Assembly (NCBI GenBank): GCA_963700425.1
Contig: CAVOXO010000007.1
Span: 1 to 64,000 of the forward strand
DNA: 64,000 nt
Direction of reading: 5' to 3'
Source: CAVOXO01 sp963700425
GTDB lineage: Bacteria > Actinomycetota > Acidimicrobiia > Acidimicrobiales > Microtrichaceae
Positions 42,253 to 51,741 of the stretch are shown here, in pieces (the first letter of the stretch is position 1; every line of letters begins with the position of its first letter). The notes below the pieces were generated by a model, which saw only the letters and a program-made list of their open reading frames with translations, searched no databases and was not told where the DNA came from. The position numbers and the translations under genes were made by a program.

Positions 42253-43569
42253 GTGATCGAGAGGGTGACACCCGAGGACCTGACCAACCTCACCACCGAC
42301 GTCGGTTCCGCTCCGATGCAGGTCGGTGCCGTGCTCTTCCTCGGCACGGCCGGTGCCTTCGACACCGAGGCAGCGGTCGACGCCATCGCGGAGCGAATCA
42401 GGTCCGTGCCGCGACTCCGTCAACGGCTCGAGTCCGTGCCGCCAGGGTGTGGCCGCCCCATCTGGGTCGACGACGCCGATCTCGACCTCTCGCGGCACGT
42501 GACCGTTCGACCGTGCCCCGGCCGCGGGGACCGAGAGGCGGTACTCACCGCAGCCGCCCGCATCCTCGAGACCCCTCTGCCACGCGACCGGCCCCTGTGG
42601 TCGGCGACGTTCATCACCGGCCTCGCAGACGGTGCGACGGCCCTCGTCATCGTCTTCCATCACGTCATGGCCGACGGAATCGGCGGACTCGCGGTCTTGG
42701 CGAGCCTCGTGGACGGCGCCCCGGATGCCGCCGGCGCAGAGTTCCCCCGTTCACCACCCACCCCCGCGGAGCTCGTCGTCGACGCGGCCCACGAGCGGTT
42801 CTTGGCGCTCGGTCGACTCCCGGTCCGGGCCCGGCAGGTCCGCCTCACCGTCTCGGAGCTCCGGGCGGCCACCTCGCAACGCGCCGCGCCATGTTCGCTG
42901 ACCCGGCCGACGGGCCCTCGGCGTCGCTATGGGATCGTCTCCACCGCACTCGATCCCGTCCACCGGTCGGCGCGGGCCAACGGGGTCACGGTCAATGTCG
43001 TCCTTCTCGCCGCCGTCGCGGCCGCGTTCGGGGACCTGTTGGCGTCGCGCGACGAGTCGATCGACGCCGTCGTCGCGTCCGTCCAGGTGTCGGGTCGCCG
43101 CGCCACCACCGCCGACGAACTCGGCAACACGGTCGACGCGATTCCGGTTCGGCTGTCCGTCGCAGGTGACCCCCGTCGCCGGTTGGAGTCGACGTCGGTC
43201 GCGATGCGCGATGCCCTGCAGACCCCCAGAGGTGCGTCCGCCGCTCTGCTAGGGCCCGCGTTCCGGCTGCTGGCCCGTCTGCGCCTGTTCAACTGGTTCA
43301 TCGACCGGCAGCGGGTCGTCCACACCTTCGTCACCAACCTGCGCGGCCCCGCCGGCCGACTGCATTTCCTCGGCGCCCCGATCACCGGTGCGGTCGCCCT
43401 CTCGGTCGTCACCGGCAACGTGGCCGTGTCGTTCGCCGCGCTGTCCTACGCCGGCACCCTCACGGTCACGATCATCACCGACCCCGATGTGGTCCCCGAC
43501 CTCGAGGTCCTCCGCGACGCCGTGGAACAGCGCCTCGCCGAGCTGGTCTCGCCGCATCCTCCTGAGTGA
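42253..43569 (+). CDS. WS/DGAT-family O-acyltransferase
   Basis: 438 aa. The catalytic HHVMADGIGG (matches HHxxxDG) is near residue 137, and NLRGPAGRLHFLGAPI near residue 365 is the second family landmark. Such enzymes make wax esters or triacylglycerol from acyl-CoA. The GTG start is used; no strong ribosome-binding site is visible. Confidence 0.93.
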   Translation: MIERVTPEDLTNLTTDVGSAPMQVGAVLFLGTAGAFDTEAAVDAIAERIRSVPRLRQRLESVPPGCGRPIWVDDADLDLSRHVTVRPCPGRGDREAVLTAAARILETPLPRDRPLWSATFITGLADGATALVIVFHHVMADGIGGLAVLASLVDGAPDAAGAEFPRSPPTPAELVVDAAHERFLALGRLPVRARQVRLTVSELRAATSQRAAPCSLTRPTGPRRRYGIVSTALDPVHRSARANGVTVNVVLLAAVAAAFGDLLASRDESIDAVVASVQVSGRRATTADELGNTVDAIPVRLSVAGDPRRRLESTSVAMRDALQTPRGASAALLGPAFRLLARLRLFNWFIDRQRVVHTFVTNLRGPAGRLHFLGAPITGAVALSVVTGNVAVSFAALSYAGTLTVTIITDPDVVPDLEVLRDAVEQRLAELVSPHPPE

Positions 43570-43704
43570 TACCCGCGTCCACGCGAGTCCTTGCCGTCGT
43601 CCCACCGATCCCCATCACGATGGGGGCACGGCTCACTCCCGTCCATCCGACGGGCGGGTCGATGGGCGGCGCCGATTCGACCGCCGCCACCGTGGCGCAA
43701 CACG

Positions 43705-44511
43705 ATGGCGACCGTGTCCCGCCGCCCGCTCATCCTCCTGCCGCCGTCGGAGGGCAAGACCACGGGGGGTCGAGGAGCACCCTGGACCCCGGGTCGCATG
43801 CGCGTCACCTCTCTCGACGACGACCGTCTCGTGGTCATCGAGGCGCTGACCGGTGCCGTGACCGATCGGACCGTCGACCCCGCAGCACTGTTCGGCGTGT
43901 CGGGCGACAACCTCGAACGGGCGATCACGGCGGACACGTCACTGCTCACATCGGGTACGACGACCGCGTTCCGGCGGTACTCGGGCGTGCTCTTCGACGC
44001 TCTCGACCCGTCGTCGCTCGACACCACCGCCAAGACCCGAGCCGCGAGACAGGTGATGATCGTGAGCGGGCTGTTCGGACTCGTTGCACCGGGAGATCCC
44101 CTCCCCGACTACCGCCTCAAGATGGGGGCGTCGTTGCCGGGGATCGGACGTCTGGCCACGTGGTGGAAGCCGCGCCTCACCTCGGCACTGGCGCCGATGA
44201 CCGAGGGCCGGGTGGTCTGGGATCTGCTTCCGGGCGAACACCGCGCAGCGTGGGCCGCGGGCCGAGCCGGAACCCGGGCCCGCCTCCGCGTCCGCTTCCT
44301 CGACAACCAGGGCACCGCCCGGGCGCCCCGCTATGCGACGGTGTCGCACTGGAACAAACTCCTCAAGGGGGCGCTGGTCCGCCACATCCTCGCGACGGGG
44401 ACCGACGAACCCGATGGCCTCGCCGCGTTCGATCACCCCGAGGGCTACCGGTACGACCCGTCGCTGACGGCCGATGTCGATGGCGTGGTCGAGGTCTCAC
44501 TCGTCCGCTGA
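43705..44511 (+). CDS. YaaA-family (DUF328) peroxide-stress protein
   Basis: 268 aa. The start LILLPPSEGKT, the middle FGLVAPGDPLPDYRLKMGA and the helical C-terminal half with NKLLKGALVRHIL are those of YaaA, which in E. coli lowers free iron and DNA damage under peroxide stress. Role here is by homology only. ATG 43705 was chosen; the open frame upstream lies in the intergenic region. Confidence 0.9.
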   Translation: MATVSRRPLILLPPSEGKTTGGRGAPWTPGRMRVTSLDDDRLVVIEALTGAVTDRTVDPAALFGVSGDNLERAITADTSLLTSGTTTAFRRYSGVLFDALDPSSLDTTAKTRAARQVMIVSGLFGLVAPGDPLPDYRLKMGASLPGIGRLATWWKPRLTSALAPMTEGRVVWDLLPGEHRAAWAAGRAGTRARLRVRFLDNQGTARAPRYATVSHWNKLLKGALVRHILATGTDEPDGLAAFDHPEGYRYDPSLTADVDGVVEVSLVR

Positions 44512-44555
44512 TCCGTCTGACGGAGCATCCGGTCGCAGACGGTGGCCGACACAGC

Positions 44556-45317
44556 TCAGCGGTCGCCGGCGATTCGACGCCAGAGCGAGCGGGGCATGAC
44601 GCGCATCACCGCCATGAGCGGCCCGAGGACGGTCGGAACCCAGACCGTGTGGACGCCCTCGTCTCCCACCGCTCGGGCGATCGCCGCGCCGACGACGTCA
44701 GGTGTCGTCGAGAACGGAGCCGGATCGAGACCCTCGGTCATCGTCGAGCGGACGAAGCCCGGGCGGACCACCACCACTCGCACCCCATGGGGAGCGACGG
44801 CGTCGCCCAGCCCCTGGGCATAGGCGTCCAGCGCCGCCTTCGATGCGCCGTAGACGAAGTTCGATCGGCGCGGCCGGGCCGCCGCAACCGACGACAGGAC
44901 CACCACGACCCCCCTCCCCCGGGAGATGAGGTGAGGAGCCAGCGCGGCCAGCATCGACGCCGGCCCGGCGGAGTTGGTGGCGAACATCGCCTCGACGTCG
45001 ACCGGCGCCATCGACGATCCCGCGTGATGTCCGAGGACGCCGACCGCGCAGATGACCACGTCGAAAGGACCGTGATCGGTGGTCCATCGAGCGGCGCAGT
45101 CGCCGTGACCCCCCACCACGGTGGCGTCCCACGATTCACCTGTCACCACCGTGCCGGCCGAGGTGGCGTCGAGCGCTCGTCCCATGTCCGCTTCGGCGTC
45201 GGACGGTGAGCGGGCTGCGACGACGACCACGTCGAGTGGCCGGTCACGAGAGAGGGCGACGACCGCGGCGCGGGCGATGTCGCTGCCCCCACCCAGGACC
45301 AGGATCCGTGCACCCAT
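44556..45317 (-). CDS. SDR-family reductase resembling DprE2
   Basis: Short-chain dehydrogenase of 253 aa. The nucleotide-binding start is ILVLGGGSDIARAAVVAL; the catalytic Ser region is VVLSSVAA, and the Tyr/Lys pair is in YGASKAALDAYAQG. RRSNFVYGASK and VMRVMPRSLWRRI resemble mycobacterial DprE2, the reductase that completes decaprenylphosphoryl-arabinose. No dprE1 or other arabinan gene is near, so this is a similarity, not a firm assignment. Starts at ATG 45317 (GGAGAGG seven bases upstream). Confidence 0.85.
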   Translation of the reverse strand: MGARILVLGGGSDIARAAVVALSRDRPLDVVVVAARSPSDAEADMGRALDATSAGTVVTGESWDATVVGGHGDCAARWTTDHGPFDVVICAVGVLGHHAGSSMAPVDVEAMFATNSAGPASMLAALAPHLISRGRGVVVVLSSVAAARPRRSNFVYGASKAALDAYAQGLGDAVAPHGVRVVVVRPGFVRSTMTEGLDPAPFSTTPDVVGAAIARAVGDEGVHTVWVPTVLGPLMAVMRVMPRSLWRRIAGDR

Positions 45318-45348
45318 CGCGTCCCTCTCCCCCTCGACGAGCACACAC

Positions 45349-45354
45349 TACGGT
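45349..45354 (+). promoter_or_regulatory. -10 hexamer TACGGT, leaderless promoter
   Basis: TANNNT six bases before ATG 45361. Confidence 0.5.
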
Positions 45355-45360
45355 GACGCG

Positions 45361-45825
45361 ATGGCGATCGATCCGACCACACCGCTCAGCTACCCGAGCG
45401 TCGTCCCCTACCTGTGCGTCGACGGCGCGACCGACGCGATCGAGTTCTACACCAAGGTCTTCGGTGCCGAACAACGCATGATCCTGCACCTTCCCGACGG
45501 ACGGGTGGCTCATGGCGAGCTGCAGATCGGTGATGGCGCCATCATGATCTCCGACCCGTTTCCGGAGTCCACGGCCATCCCGCCCGTCAAGGGATCCGGC
45601 GGATACCCGATGCACATCTCGCTCAGCGTCGCCGAGGCCGACGTCACCTACGCGCTCGCGCTCGAACACGGAGCGACATCGTTGAAGGAGCCCAGCGATC
45701 AGTTCTATGGGGATCGGACCGCGAGCTTCGAGGACCCGTTCGGACACCGATGGAACGTCCAGCACAACATCGAGAGGCTGAGTCCCGACGAGATCGCTCA
45801 ACGCATGTCGTCGATGTCGAGCTGA
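45361..45825 (+). CDS. VOC (glyoxalase / PhnB-like) superfamily protein
   Basis: 154 aa in two beta-alpha-beta-beta-beta units: VVPYLCVDGATDAIEFYTKVFGAE, then SFEDPFGHRWNVQHNIE near the end. It lacks an obvious full metal triad, so the activity is unknown. Confidence 0.9.
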   Translation: MAIDPTTPLSYPSVVPYLCVDGATDAIEFYTKVFGAEQRMILHLPDGRVAHGELQIGDGAIMISDPFPESTAIPPVKGSGGYPMHISLSVAEADVTYALALEHGATSLKEPSDQFYGDRTASFEDPFGHRWNVQHNIERLSPDEIAQRMSSMSS

Positions 45826-45888
45826 CCGGCCGCGACGGGGCACGCGGCGTCGGTCGATCCGATGCCCGCCCGAGCGGGCGGCGGCTCA

Positions 45889-45894
45889 TAGGCT
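45889..45894 (+). promoter_or_regulatory. -10 hexamer TAGGCT, leaderless promoter
   Basis: TANNNT six bases before GTG 45901. Confidence 0.5.
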
Positions 45895-45900
45895 CGGGGC

Positions 45901-46747
45901 GTGACCGACACCTATCGACACGGCATCCTCGGCGATCCCCTCGACATCGATGCGCCGCCGATGCGGCGCAAGGACTACCCGGCGGTGGCGGCGGACCCGC
46001 ACCTGCCCGTCACCCACACCGCGACCGGAACGTCCGGAACGGTGATCGAGTGGAGCCCCGATTGGATAGGCCTCCGCGACGGAAGCGGTCGTGACCACCG
46101 CTACCGGAACATCGCCGGATCGTTCTCGGTCGACGGTCTCCAGGTTCGACTCGGTCGGCCCAGGCGGCTGACGAGGCCGTCGGCAACGACCGCTTCGGGA
46201 TCGGTGGCCACGGCGCCTGGTTCGGCCCGCATGGCCCGGGCCAGCCGTCTGATGGTCGAGGGGATCCACGATGCCGAACTCATCGAGAAGGTCTGGGGAG
46301 ACGACCTCCGCGGCGGAGGGCATCGTCGTCGAATCGATGGACGGAGCCGACGACCTCGCGGCCATCGCCCGCTCATTCCGCCCCGGTCCGCGTCGCCGCC
46401 TCGGAATCCTGCTCGATCATCTCGTGGCCGATACCAAGGAAACCCGTCTCGCCGCCACCGTCGACGATCCCCACGTTCTGATCCGTGGCCACGCCTTCGT
46501 CGACGTGTGGGCCGCGGTCCACCCCCGGGTCGTCGGCCTCGACCGATGGCCCGAGATTCCGCTGGGCCGGTCCTGGAAGGAGGGCATCGTCGACGAGGTC
46601 GCTGCTCGGGGCACCCTCGACACCGGCGGCGATGTGCGCCGGTTCTGGCGGGAGCTCCTGGGCCGGGTGGAGTCGTTCAGGGATCTCGACCCGTCCCTCG
46701 TGGGGGCGGTCGAGCAGCTCATCGACTTCGTCGCCGCGATCGACTGA
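45901..46747 (+). pseudogene. DUF3097-family protein, frameshifted near 46312
   Basis: Conserved actinobacterial family of unknown function. The first frame reads to RLMVEGIHDAELIEKVWGDDLR, the second continues EGIVVESMDGADDLAAIARSFRPG and ends at 46747. The join is in CTCCGCGGCGGAG, where one surplus base (or two missing) breaks the frame. Restored length is about 281 aa. The second part contains DHLVADTKETRLAATV and DVWAAVHPRVVGLDRWPEIPLG, both typical. Both halves are uninterrupted within their own frames, which favours an assembly error. Confidence 0.85.
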
Positions 46748-46753
46748 GGTCGT

Positions 46754-47161
46754 TCAGCCGCGGGACCCGAACGGATCGGCGGGCGGGTGGAGATCCCGCT
46801 CGTCGAGTGCAGCGTCGAGTTGTGCCGAGAAGGAGCCGATGTCGCCGCCACAGCTCTCCAACTCCTCGGCGGAGACCACGATCTCCAGACCGTGGTCGGT
46901 GTGCGCGACGACGCACGGTGTCGCACCCTCCGTGGCCTGCACCACCTCTGCCGACCTCTCGTTGAGATGGACGACGTCGACGTCCACCGTCTGGGCGCAA
47001 CGCCATGTGTCCCAACCCGGCTTCGGGCGGACGGCCCCGTGGGTGATGTCGCAGAGAGCGCAGTGAGCCGTCCCCCGCAGCTTCCCCCAGGCATAACTCA
47101 GCTCTCCCCGGACACCGCCGTCGGCGTGGTACACGAGGGTGAGACGGTGATAGGTGCTCAC
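46754..47161 (-). CDS. Small protein with Cys pair, unknown
   Basis: 135 aa. LSYAWGKLRGTAHCALCDITHG (Cys-x2-Cys with His) suggests metal binding or a redox site; WRCAQTVDVDVVHLNERS follows. Not recognised. GTG 47161 is 7 bases after the stop of the oxidoreductase gene, and it is probably co-transcribed with it. Confidence 0.75.
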   Translation of the reverse strand: MSTYHRLTLVYHADGGVRGELSYAWGKLRGTAHCALCDITHGAVRPKPGWDTWRCAQTVDVDVVHLNERSAEVVQATEGATPCVVAHTDHGLEIVVSAEELESCGGDIGSFSAQLDAALDERDLHPPADPFGSRG

Positions 47162-47168
47162 CTGGGCG

Positions 47169-48119
47169 TCACCTGAAGTTCCCCATGACGTCGCGGGCGA
47201 GGAGTTCGACCGTCTCGGTGCTCGGGTAGTCGGCGCACCAGGCGACGATCCCACCGAGCCCGGCCTCGCGGTAGACCTCGATCTTCTCCGCCACCTGTTC
47301 AGGGGTGCCGACGAGGTTCCCATCCCTCCACGACTCGAACGGTTCGCCCCAGAAGCTTCGCGTCTCGGTGCCGATCTCGGCCTCGGTCTCGCGGATGAAC
47401 ACCTCGGGAGACCACGTCATCGTGATCTCGTCGGGATCGCGGTCCACCTCGGCGCAGTGCCGCCGCAGGACATCGCGCTTGTGAGTCCATTCGTGGAGCT
47501 TCCCTCCGAAGTTCGAGTGAGTGGCGTGGCGGGCGACGACCCGGAGCGTGAGCTGCTCTCCGCCTCCGCCGATCCAGATCGGTGGATGCGGATCCTGCAG
47601 GGGCTTGGGGTCACACTGCGCGCCATCGACGGCGAAGTGACGACCCTCGTAGGTGGCGTCGGGTTCGGTCCACATGAGCTTCACGATCTCGACGGTCTCG
47701 CGGAGCATCCGGATGCGGTCTGCGTTGGAGGGGAAGTCGTATCCGTAGGCCCGGTATTCCTGGTCGTACCACCCCGCTCCGATTCCCCAGTCGAGCCGAC
47801 CACCCGACATCACATCGATCGACGAGGTGATCTTCGCCAGCAGGGCGGGGTTTCGGTAGCCGGCGCAGCCGACCATCTGACCGAGCCTGACCCGCTCGGT
47901 CCGTTGGGAGATGGCAGCGACGGTCGACCACGCCTCGAAGACCGTCTCATGATCGGGGACGGGAACGTTGTGGACGTGGTCGTAGACCCACACCGAGTCG
48001 TACCCCACCCGGTCGGCCAACTCGGCCACTTCGACCGCCTTGGCCCACTTGTCGCGGGGATCCGCGATGGAGGCCAGCTCCATCTTCCAGCCCTGGGGAA
48101 CGAAGATTCCGAAGATCAT
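47169..48119 (-). CDS. LLM-class F420-dependent oxidoreductase
   Basis: 316 aa luciferase-like TIM barrel. DSVWVYDHVHNVP near residue 40, RLGQMVGCAGYRNPALLAK near 78 and GRLDWGIGAGWYDQEY near 107 mark the family; VGTPEQVAEKIEVYREAG near the end is typical of the F420-using branch. Substrate unknown. ATG 48119 is supported by TAAGGT six bases before it. Confidence 0.9.
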   Translation of the reverse strand: MIFGIFVPQGWKMELASIADPRDKWAKAVEVAELADRVGYDSVWVYDHVHNVPVPDHETVFEAWSTVAAISQRTERVRLGQMVGCAGYRNPALLAKITSSIDVMSGGRLDWGIGAGWYDQEYRAYGYDFPSNADRIRMLRETVEIVKLMWTEPDATYEGRHFAVDGAQCDPKPLQDPHPPIWIGGGGEQLTLRVVARHATHSNFGGKLHEWTHKRDVLRRHCAEVDRDPDEITMTWSPEVFIRETEAEIGTETRSFWGEPFESWRDGNLVGTPEQVAEKIEVYREAGLGGIVAWCADYPSTETVELLARDVMGNFR

Positions 48120-48125
48120 CGCGGC

Positions 48126-48131
48126 ACCTTA
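48126..48131 (-). promoter_or_regulatory. -10 hexamer TAAGGT, leaderless promoter of the LLM oxidoreductase
   Basis: TANNNT six bases before ATG 48119 on the minus strand. Confidence 0.5.
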
Positions 48132-48310
48132 GGCGCGTTGCCGCCGGCCGGATTCGGCGCGCTCCTCGAGCGATCGATCGAGTCGGTGAGGCCACGGATC
48201 GGCCGGCTGTCGGGAGTGGGACGTGGGCTTGTTCGTCGGGGAACACAGCCACGATGTGCGCGGATGTGGCGGGGTCGTCGATCCGGATCATCGGGGAACC
48301 GTCGGGCTCA

Positions 48311-48326
48311 TGGGCCTAAAGGCCCA
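48311..48326. promoter_or_regulatory. Perfect palindrome TGGGCCTAAAGGCCCA
   Basis: Two 7-bp arms around AA, 27 bases before GTG 48353. Could be an operator of the DUF1800 gene or, on the minus strand, lie over the end of an alternative frame. No T-run follows. Confidence 0.35.
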
Positions 48327-48736
48327 GGTGCCTTTGGGTCGAAGTACCCCACGTGAGTGACATCCAGACCATCGACGCCCCCTCCATCCGTGGCACCGGT
48401 ACCGGCGTATCCGCCGGTACCGAGGCACACATCGACCTGTCCGACCGTGGCGATCCGTCCGTCGGGGCCTTCCGCGGTGACGCGGAACGGACCCACAGGA
48501 CCCTCGACGACGGTCGAGCCGGCGAACAGGACGACGGTGGCATCGATACGGCCGCCACCGCCCGAGCTGCGGCGGCGGCGGGTGCGCTGAAGATCCCGAC
48601 CGTCGACACCGCGACGTCGTACAGCCCGACCATCGCCCCGCGGCCGGGCTCGGTCCCGGCGCCGCTGCCGACCCGGGTCAACGAGACGGCCGCCACCGGG
48701 ACAGCGGAGACGGCCGATGAACCGCCTGGATCCGCC

Positions 48737-50386
48737 ATGGCCACCTCCGACGACGTCGCGGCCCTTCCCCGACGGTCGAGCAGGCGAGAGGCGCTGGGCG
48801 CCCTCGCCGGGATGGTCGCGGCGGCCTGTGTTCCTCCCGACTCCACCGACACCGGGTCGGCCGCGGTGGGTCCGACCACCACCCCTCCCAGCACCGCTCC
48901 CGCCACGACCGTTCCGGGCGGCACGGACGGGCCGCCCGCCGATCTTCTCGCCGACAAGGTGACCTTCGGCCCGACCCCGGCCCTTCTCGCCACGATCCGG
49001 TCGATGGGCTCCCTCGCGTGGATCGATCGCCAGCTCGAACCCACCGGCCTCTACGACGCGTCCGACCGGATCGCTTCCTTCGCCACGCTGACCAACACCG
49101 ACCGGCAGAACCGTCAGGTCGCCCAGGCCGACGGCGGCAACAAGCGGCTGGTCGCGGAAACAGACCACGCGTCGATCCTCCGGGCCATCTTCAGCGAGCA
49201 GCAGCTCCGGGAGATGATGTGCGATCTCTGGGTGAACCACTTCAACGTGTGGCGTCACAAGAACTGGATGGCGTTCCTCTACCCCCGCTACCGCGAGATG
49301 GTGATCCGGCCCCACGCCCTCGGTCGGTTCTCCGACCTGTTGGCCGCCACCACCCGGTCGGTGGCCATGCTGAACTACCTCGACAACATCACCTCCGATG
49401 CATCGCGACCCGGCGGCGTCAACGAGAACTACGCCCGCGAGCTGATGGAGCTCCACACCCTCGGAATCATCGACGGTGACACCGTTCACTCGGAGGCCGA
49501 CGTCAGAGCGGTTGCCCGCCTGCTGTCGGGATGGGGGCTCAGCTGGGACGATGACGCGTCGCAGTACACGTTCCGCTTCCACCCCTGGGCCCATGACCGC
49601 CGCGAGGTGTCGGTGTTCGGCGGACTCTGGACCCGGCCCGCCCGGGCGTATGGGGAGGGATTCGCCGACGGCGTCGACTTCGTCGACCACCTCGCCCACC
49701 ACGAGCGGACCGCCCACCACATCGCGCTGAAGCTGTGCCGTCGTTTCGTCGGAGATCGGCCTTCGTCCTCCCTGGTCGACTCCACGGCCGAGGTCTTCGG
49801 GATGCACGACACCCAGATCGCCCCGACACTTCGCCACATCCTCCTCTCCGACGACGTCGCCGCGGCGTCGAAGACCAAGGTCCGGCGTCCACTCGAGGCC
49901 CTCGTCGCGACGCTCCGCTCTCTCGAGGCGGACGTGCCCACCGATCCCCTCGCGAAGGGCTCCGTCGCGCTTCGATCGACCCTCGACCGGATGGGCCAGC
50001 CGATCCACGAGCGTCCGAGTCCCGACGGCTACCCCGACGTCGACGGCTACTGGGTGGGCAGCGACGGCCTGCTCACCCGATGGTCCTTCGCCGCGACCCT
50101 CGCCCGCAATCGGGTGGGGGGATCCTCCACACCCCTGACCGATCGGGTCGCCGTCGACCTCGCGCCTCTCATCCCCTCGCCGCTCCCCGCAACCGTCGGG
50201 GACCTGCTCGACGCCCTCGCCATCAGGCTGGCCGGAGCTCCATTGCCACCGGCGGATCGGAACTCGCTGTGTTCACGTCTCGGCGTGGCCTCCGATACCG
50301 CAGCGCCAACGCTCACCAGCACCGACGGCGCCATCGAGTTCGTCCTCGGAATCCTCTTGTCCCACCCCACCTACCACCGCCGCTGA
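48737..50386 (+). CDS. DUF1800 domain-containing protein
   Basis: About 549 aa with start ATG 48737, giving a twin-Arg-like signal (RRSSRREALGALAGMVAAAC) with a lipobox, followed by the DUF1800 domain. FGPTPALLATIRSMG, LREMMCDLWVNHFNV, NYARELMELHTLG and ALKLCRRFVGD are family stretches. The frame is open back to GTG 48353, adding 128 low-complexity residues. DUF1800 and DUF1501 genes occur as neighbours in many bacteria; the pair's function is unknown. Confidence 0.88.
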   Translation: MATSDDVAALPRRSSRREALGALAGMVAAACVPPDSTDTGSAAVGPTTTPPSTAPATTVPGGTDGPPADLLADKVTFGPTPALLATIRSMGSLAWIDRQLEPTGLYDASDRIASFATLTNTDRQNRQVAQADGGNKRLVAETDHASILRAIFSEQQLREMMCDLWVNHFNVWRHKNWMAFLYPRYREMVIRPHALGRFSDLLAATTRSVAMLNYLDNITSDASRPGGVNENYARELMELHTLGIIDGDTVHSEADVRAVARLLSGWGLSWDDDASQYTFRFHPWAHDRREVSVFGGLWTRPARAYGEGFADGVDFVDHLAHHERTAHHIALKLCRRFVGDRPSSSLVDSTAEVFGMHDTQIAPTLRHILLSDDVAAASKTKVRRPLEALVATLRSLEADVPTDPLAKGSVALRSTLDRMGQPIHERPSPDGYPDVDGYWVGSDGLLTRWSFAATLARNRVGGSSTPLTDRVAVDLAPLIPSPLPATVGDLLDALAIRLAGAPLPPADRNSLCSRLGVASDTAAPTLTSTDGAIEFVLGILLSHPTYHRR

Positions 50387-50394
50387 GGACCGTC

Positions 50395-51725
50395 GTGACC
50401 AGCGGTCCGTTCCCCCGCTCCCACATCGACCGTCGGACGTTCCTGGCGCGCAGCGGCGCGGTCATCGGCGGCACAGCCGCCGCGACCGTGGTCGGTCCCC
50501 GCCTCGCGTTCGCATCACCCTCACATGCCGGCGACGGTGACGTCATCGTCGTCGTGTTCCTCCGCGGCGGCGCAGACGGCCTGAACCTGGTGGCGCCCCA
50601 CCGAATGGAGTCGTACCGGCAGTTGAGACCGTCGATCCGGGTTCGCTCCCCCGAGGAGTTCGCCGACCCGACCGGCGTGTCGGGTCTGCCCCTCGTGGCC
50701 GGCGGATCAGTACCGGCGTTTCCGCTCTCCGATGTCTTCGCCCTCCACCCCGGAATGGATGCCCTGCATGCCGGGCCCTGGACGGCGGGGCAGCTGGCGA
50801 TCGTCCATGCCGCAGGGCTCCCTGCCGCGGTCTCGGCCACGAGATCGCATTTCGACGCCATGGCAGTCTGGGAACGCGGCGGAGCCGATCCCGCAACGGA
50901 CGGCGGATTCCTGAACCGATATCTGGAGTCCATCGGGGTCGACGACCGTCTGGCGGGCATGGGCCGCGGAGCGACCCTCCAGCGAAGCCTGTCGGGTCCC
51001 GCCCCCGCGTTCGGGATCGATCATCTCGACTCCTTCGGCGTCGGGGGCTTCGCCGACAACGCCCTGGCGACGAACATCATCGGCGACTGGTACCGGGCAT
51101 CGACCGGAGATCCCCTGGGAAGCTCCGCATCGGACACCCTCGGGGTCCTCGATCTGGTCGGCGGCGTCGCGTGGGACTCCCCGCTTTCGAACCGGGGAAT
51201 GGGGCCGTCTACGCCCACGACGAACTGGCCGAGGGACTTCAGGAGATCGGCAGGGCCATCAAGGCCGACATCGGGCTCCGGGCCGCGGCGGTGGACCTGG
51301 GCGGATGGGACACCCACTCCGACGAGGGCTCGCCCGAGAATCCCGACGCCTACATGAGGCGGAAGGCCAGCCAGTTGTCCGACGCTCTCACCGCGTTCTG
51401 GATGGACATGGGCGCCGACATGTCCGAGATCACGGTGATCGTCGCCACCGAATTCGGCCGGACCATCGGAGAGAACGGATCGGGCGGTACCGACCACGGT
51501 CGAGGATCAGCGGCACTGGTGATGGGCGGAGGGGTTCGTGGAGGAGTCCACGGCGTCTTCCCCGACGAGATGTCGGACGGACCGGAGGGCGACCTGGTGG
51601 TGCTCAACGACAGCCGGTCGATCCTGGCCGAGGTGCTGACGACGCGTGGTGGGCTGCCGGCGAACGGAGTGGCCACGGTGCTGCCGGGCTGGTCGGGCGA
51701 CCTGCTCGGTGTGTGCAGGGCCTAG
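50395..51725 (+). pseudogene. DUF1501-family secreted protein, frameshifted near 51183
   Basis: Starts at GTG 50395, nine bases after the DUF1800 stop, with a twin-Arg signal (DRRTFLARSG). VVVFLRGGADGLNLVAPH and SHFDAMAVWERG are in the first frame, and VYAHDELAEGLQEIGRAIKA, DLGGWDTHSDEG and TEFGRTIGENG in the second. One base appears to be missing around 51183 (CTCCCCGCTTTC); with it the protein would be about 443 aa. The direction is opposite to the shifts at 9228, 28712 and 46312. Confidence 0.87.
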
Positions 51726-51741
51726 TGGTGGTGGCCCGGGG

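Larger units (their letters stand above)
48120..48736. other. 617-bp stretch without a clear gene
   Basis: Holds the leaderless promoter at 48126, the palindrome at 48311 and, from 48353 on, a plus-strand in-frame extension of the DUF1800 gene that is Asp/Thr/Ala-rich with no domain. On the minus strand a frame ending at 48308 reads ATVVLFAGSTVVEGPVGPF and VGQVDVCLGTGGYAGTG, which also looks protein-like but has no clean start in its own frame. Third-position GC is similar in both readings, so I cannot decide. Confidence 0.5.

Noticed and set aside
43566..45209. 547-codon plus-strand open frame
   Set aside because: Antisense or out-of-frame to YaaA and the SDR gene, with composition typical of a GC-rich shadow.
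9200..46325. Programmed +1 frameshifting at CGCG sites
   Set aside because: No slippery heptamer, stimulatory structure or in-frame stop at the shift sites, and two other shifts have the opposite sign; sequence error is simpler.
48308..50008. 566-codon minus-strand open frame opposite DUF1800
   Set aside because: Mostly antisense to conserved DUF1800 sequence; only its last 80 codons look protein-like and are reported as ambiguous.
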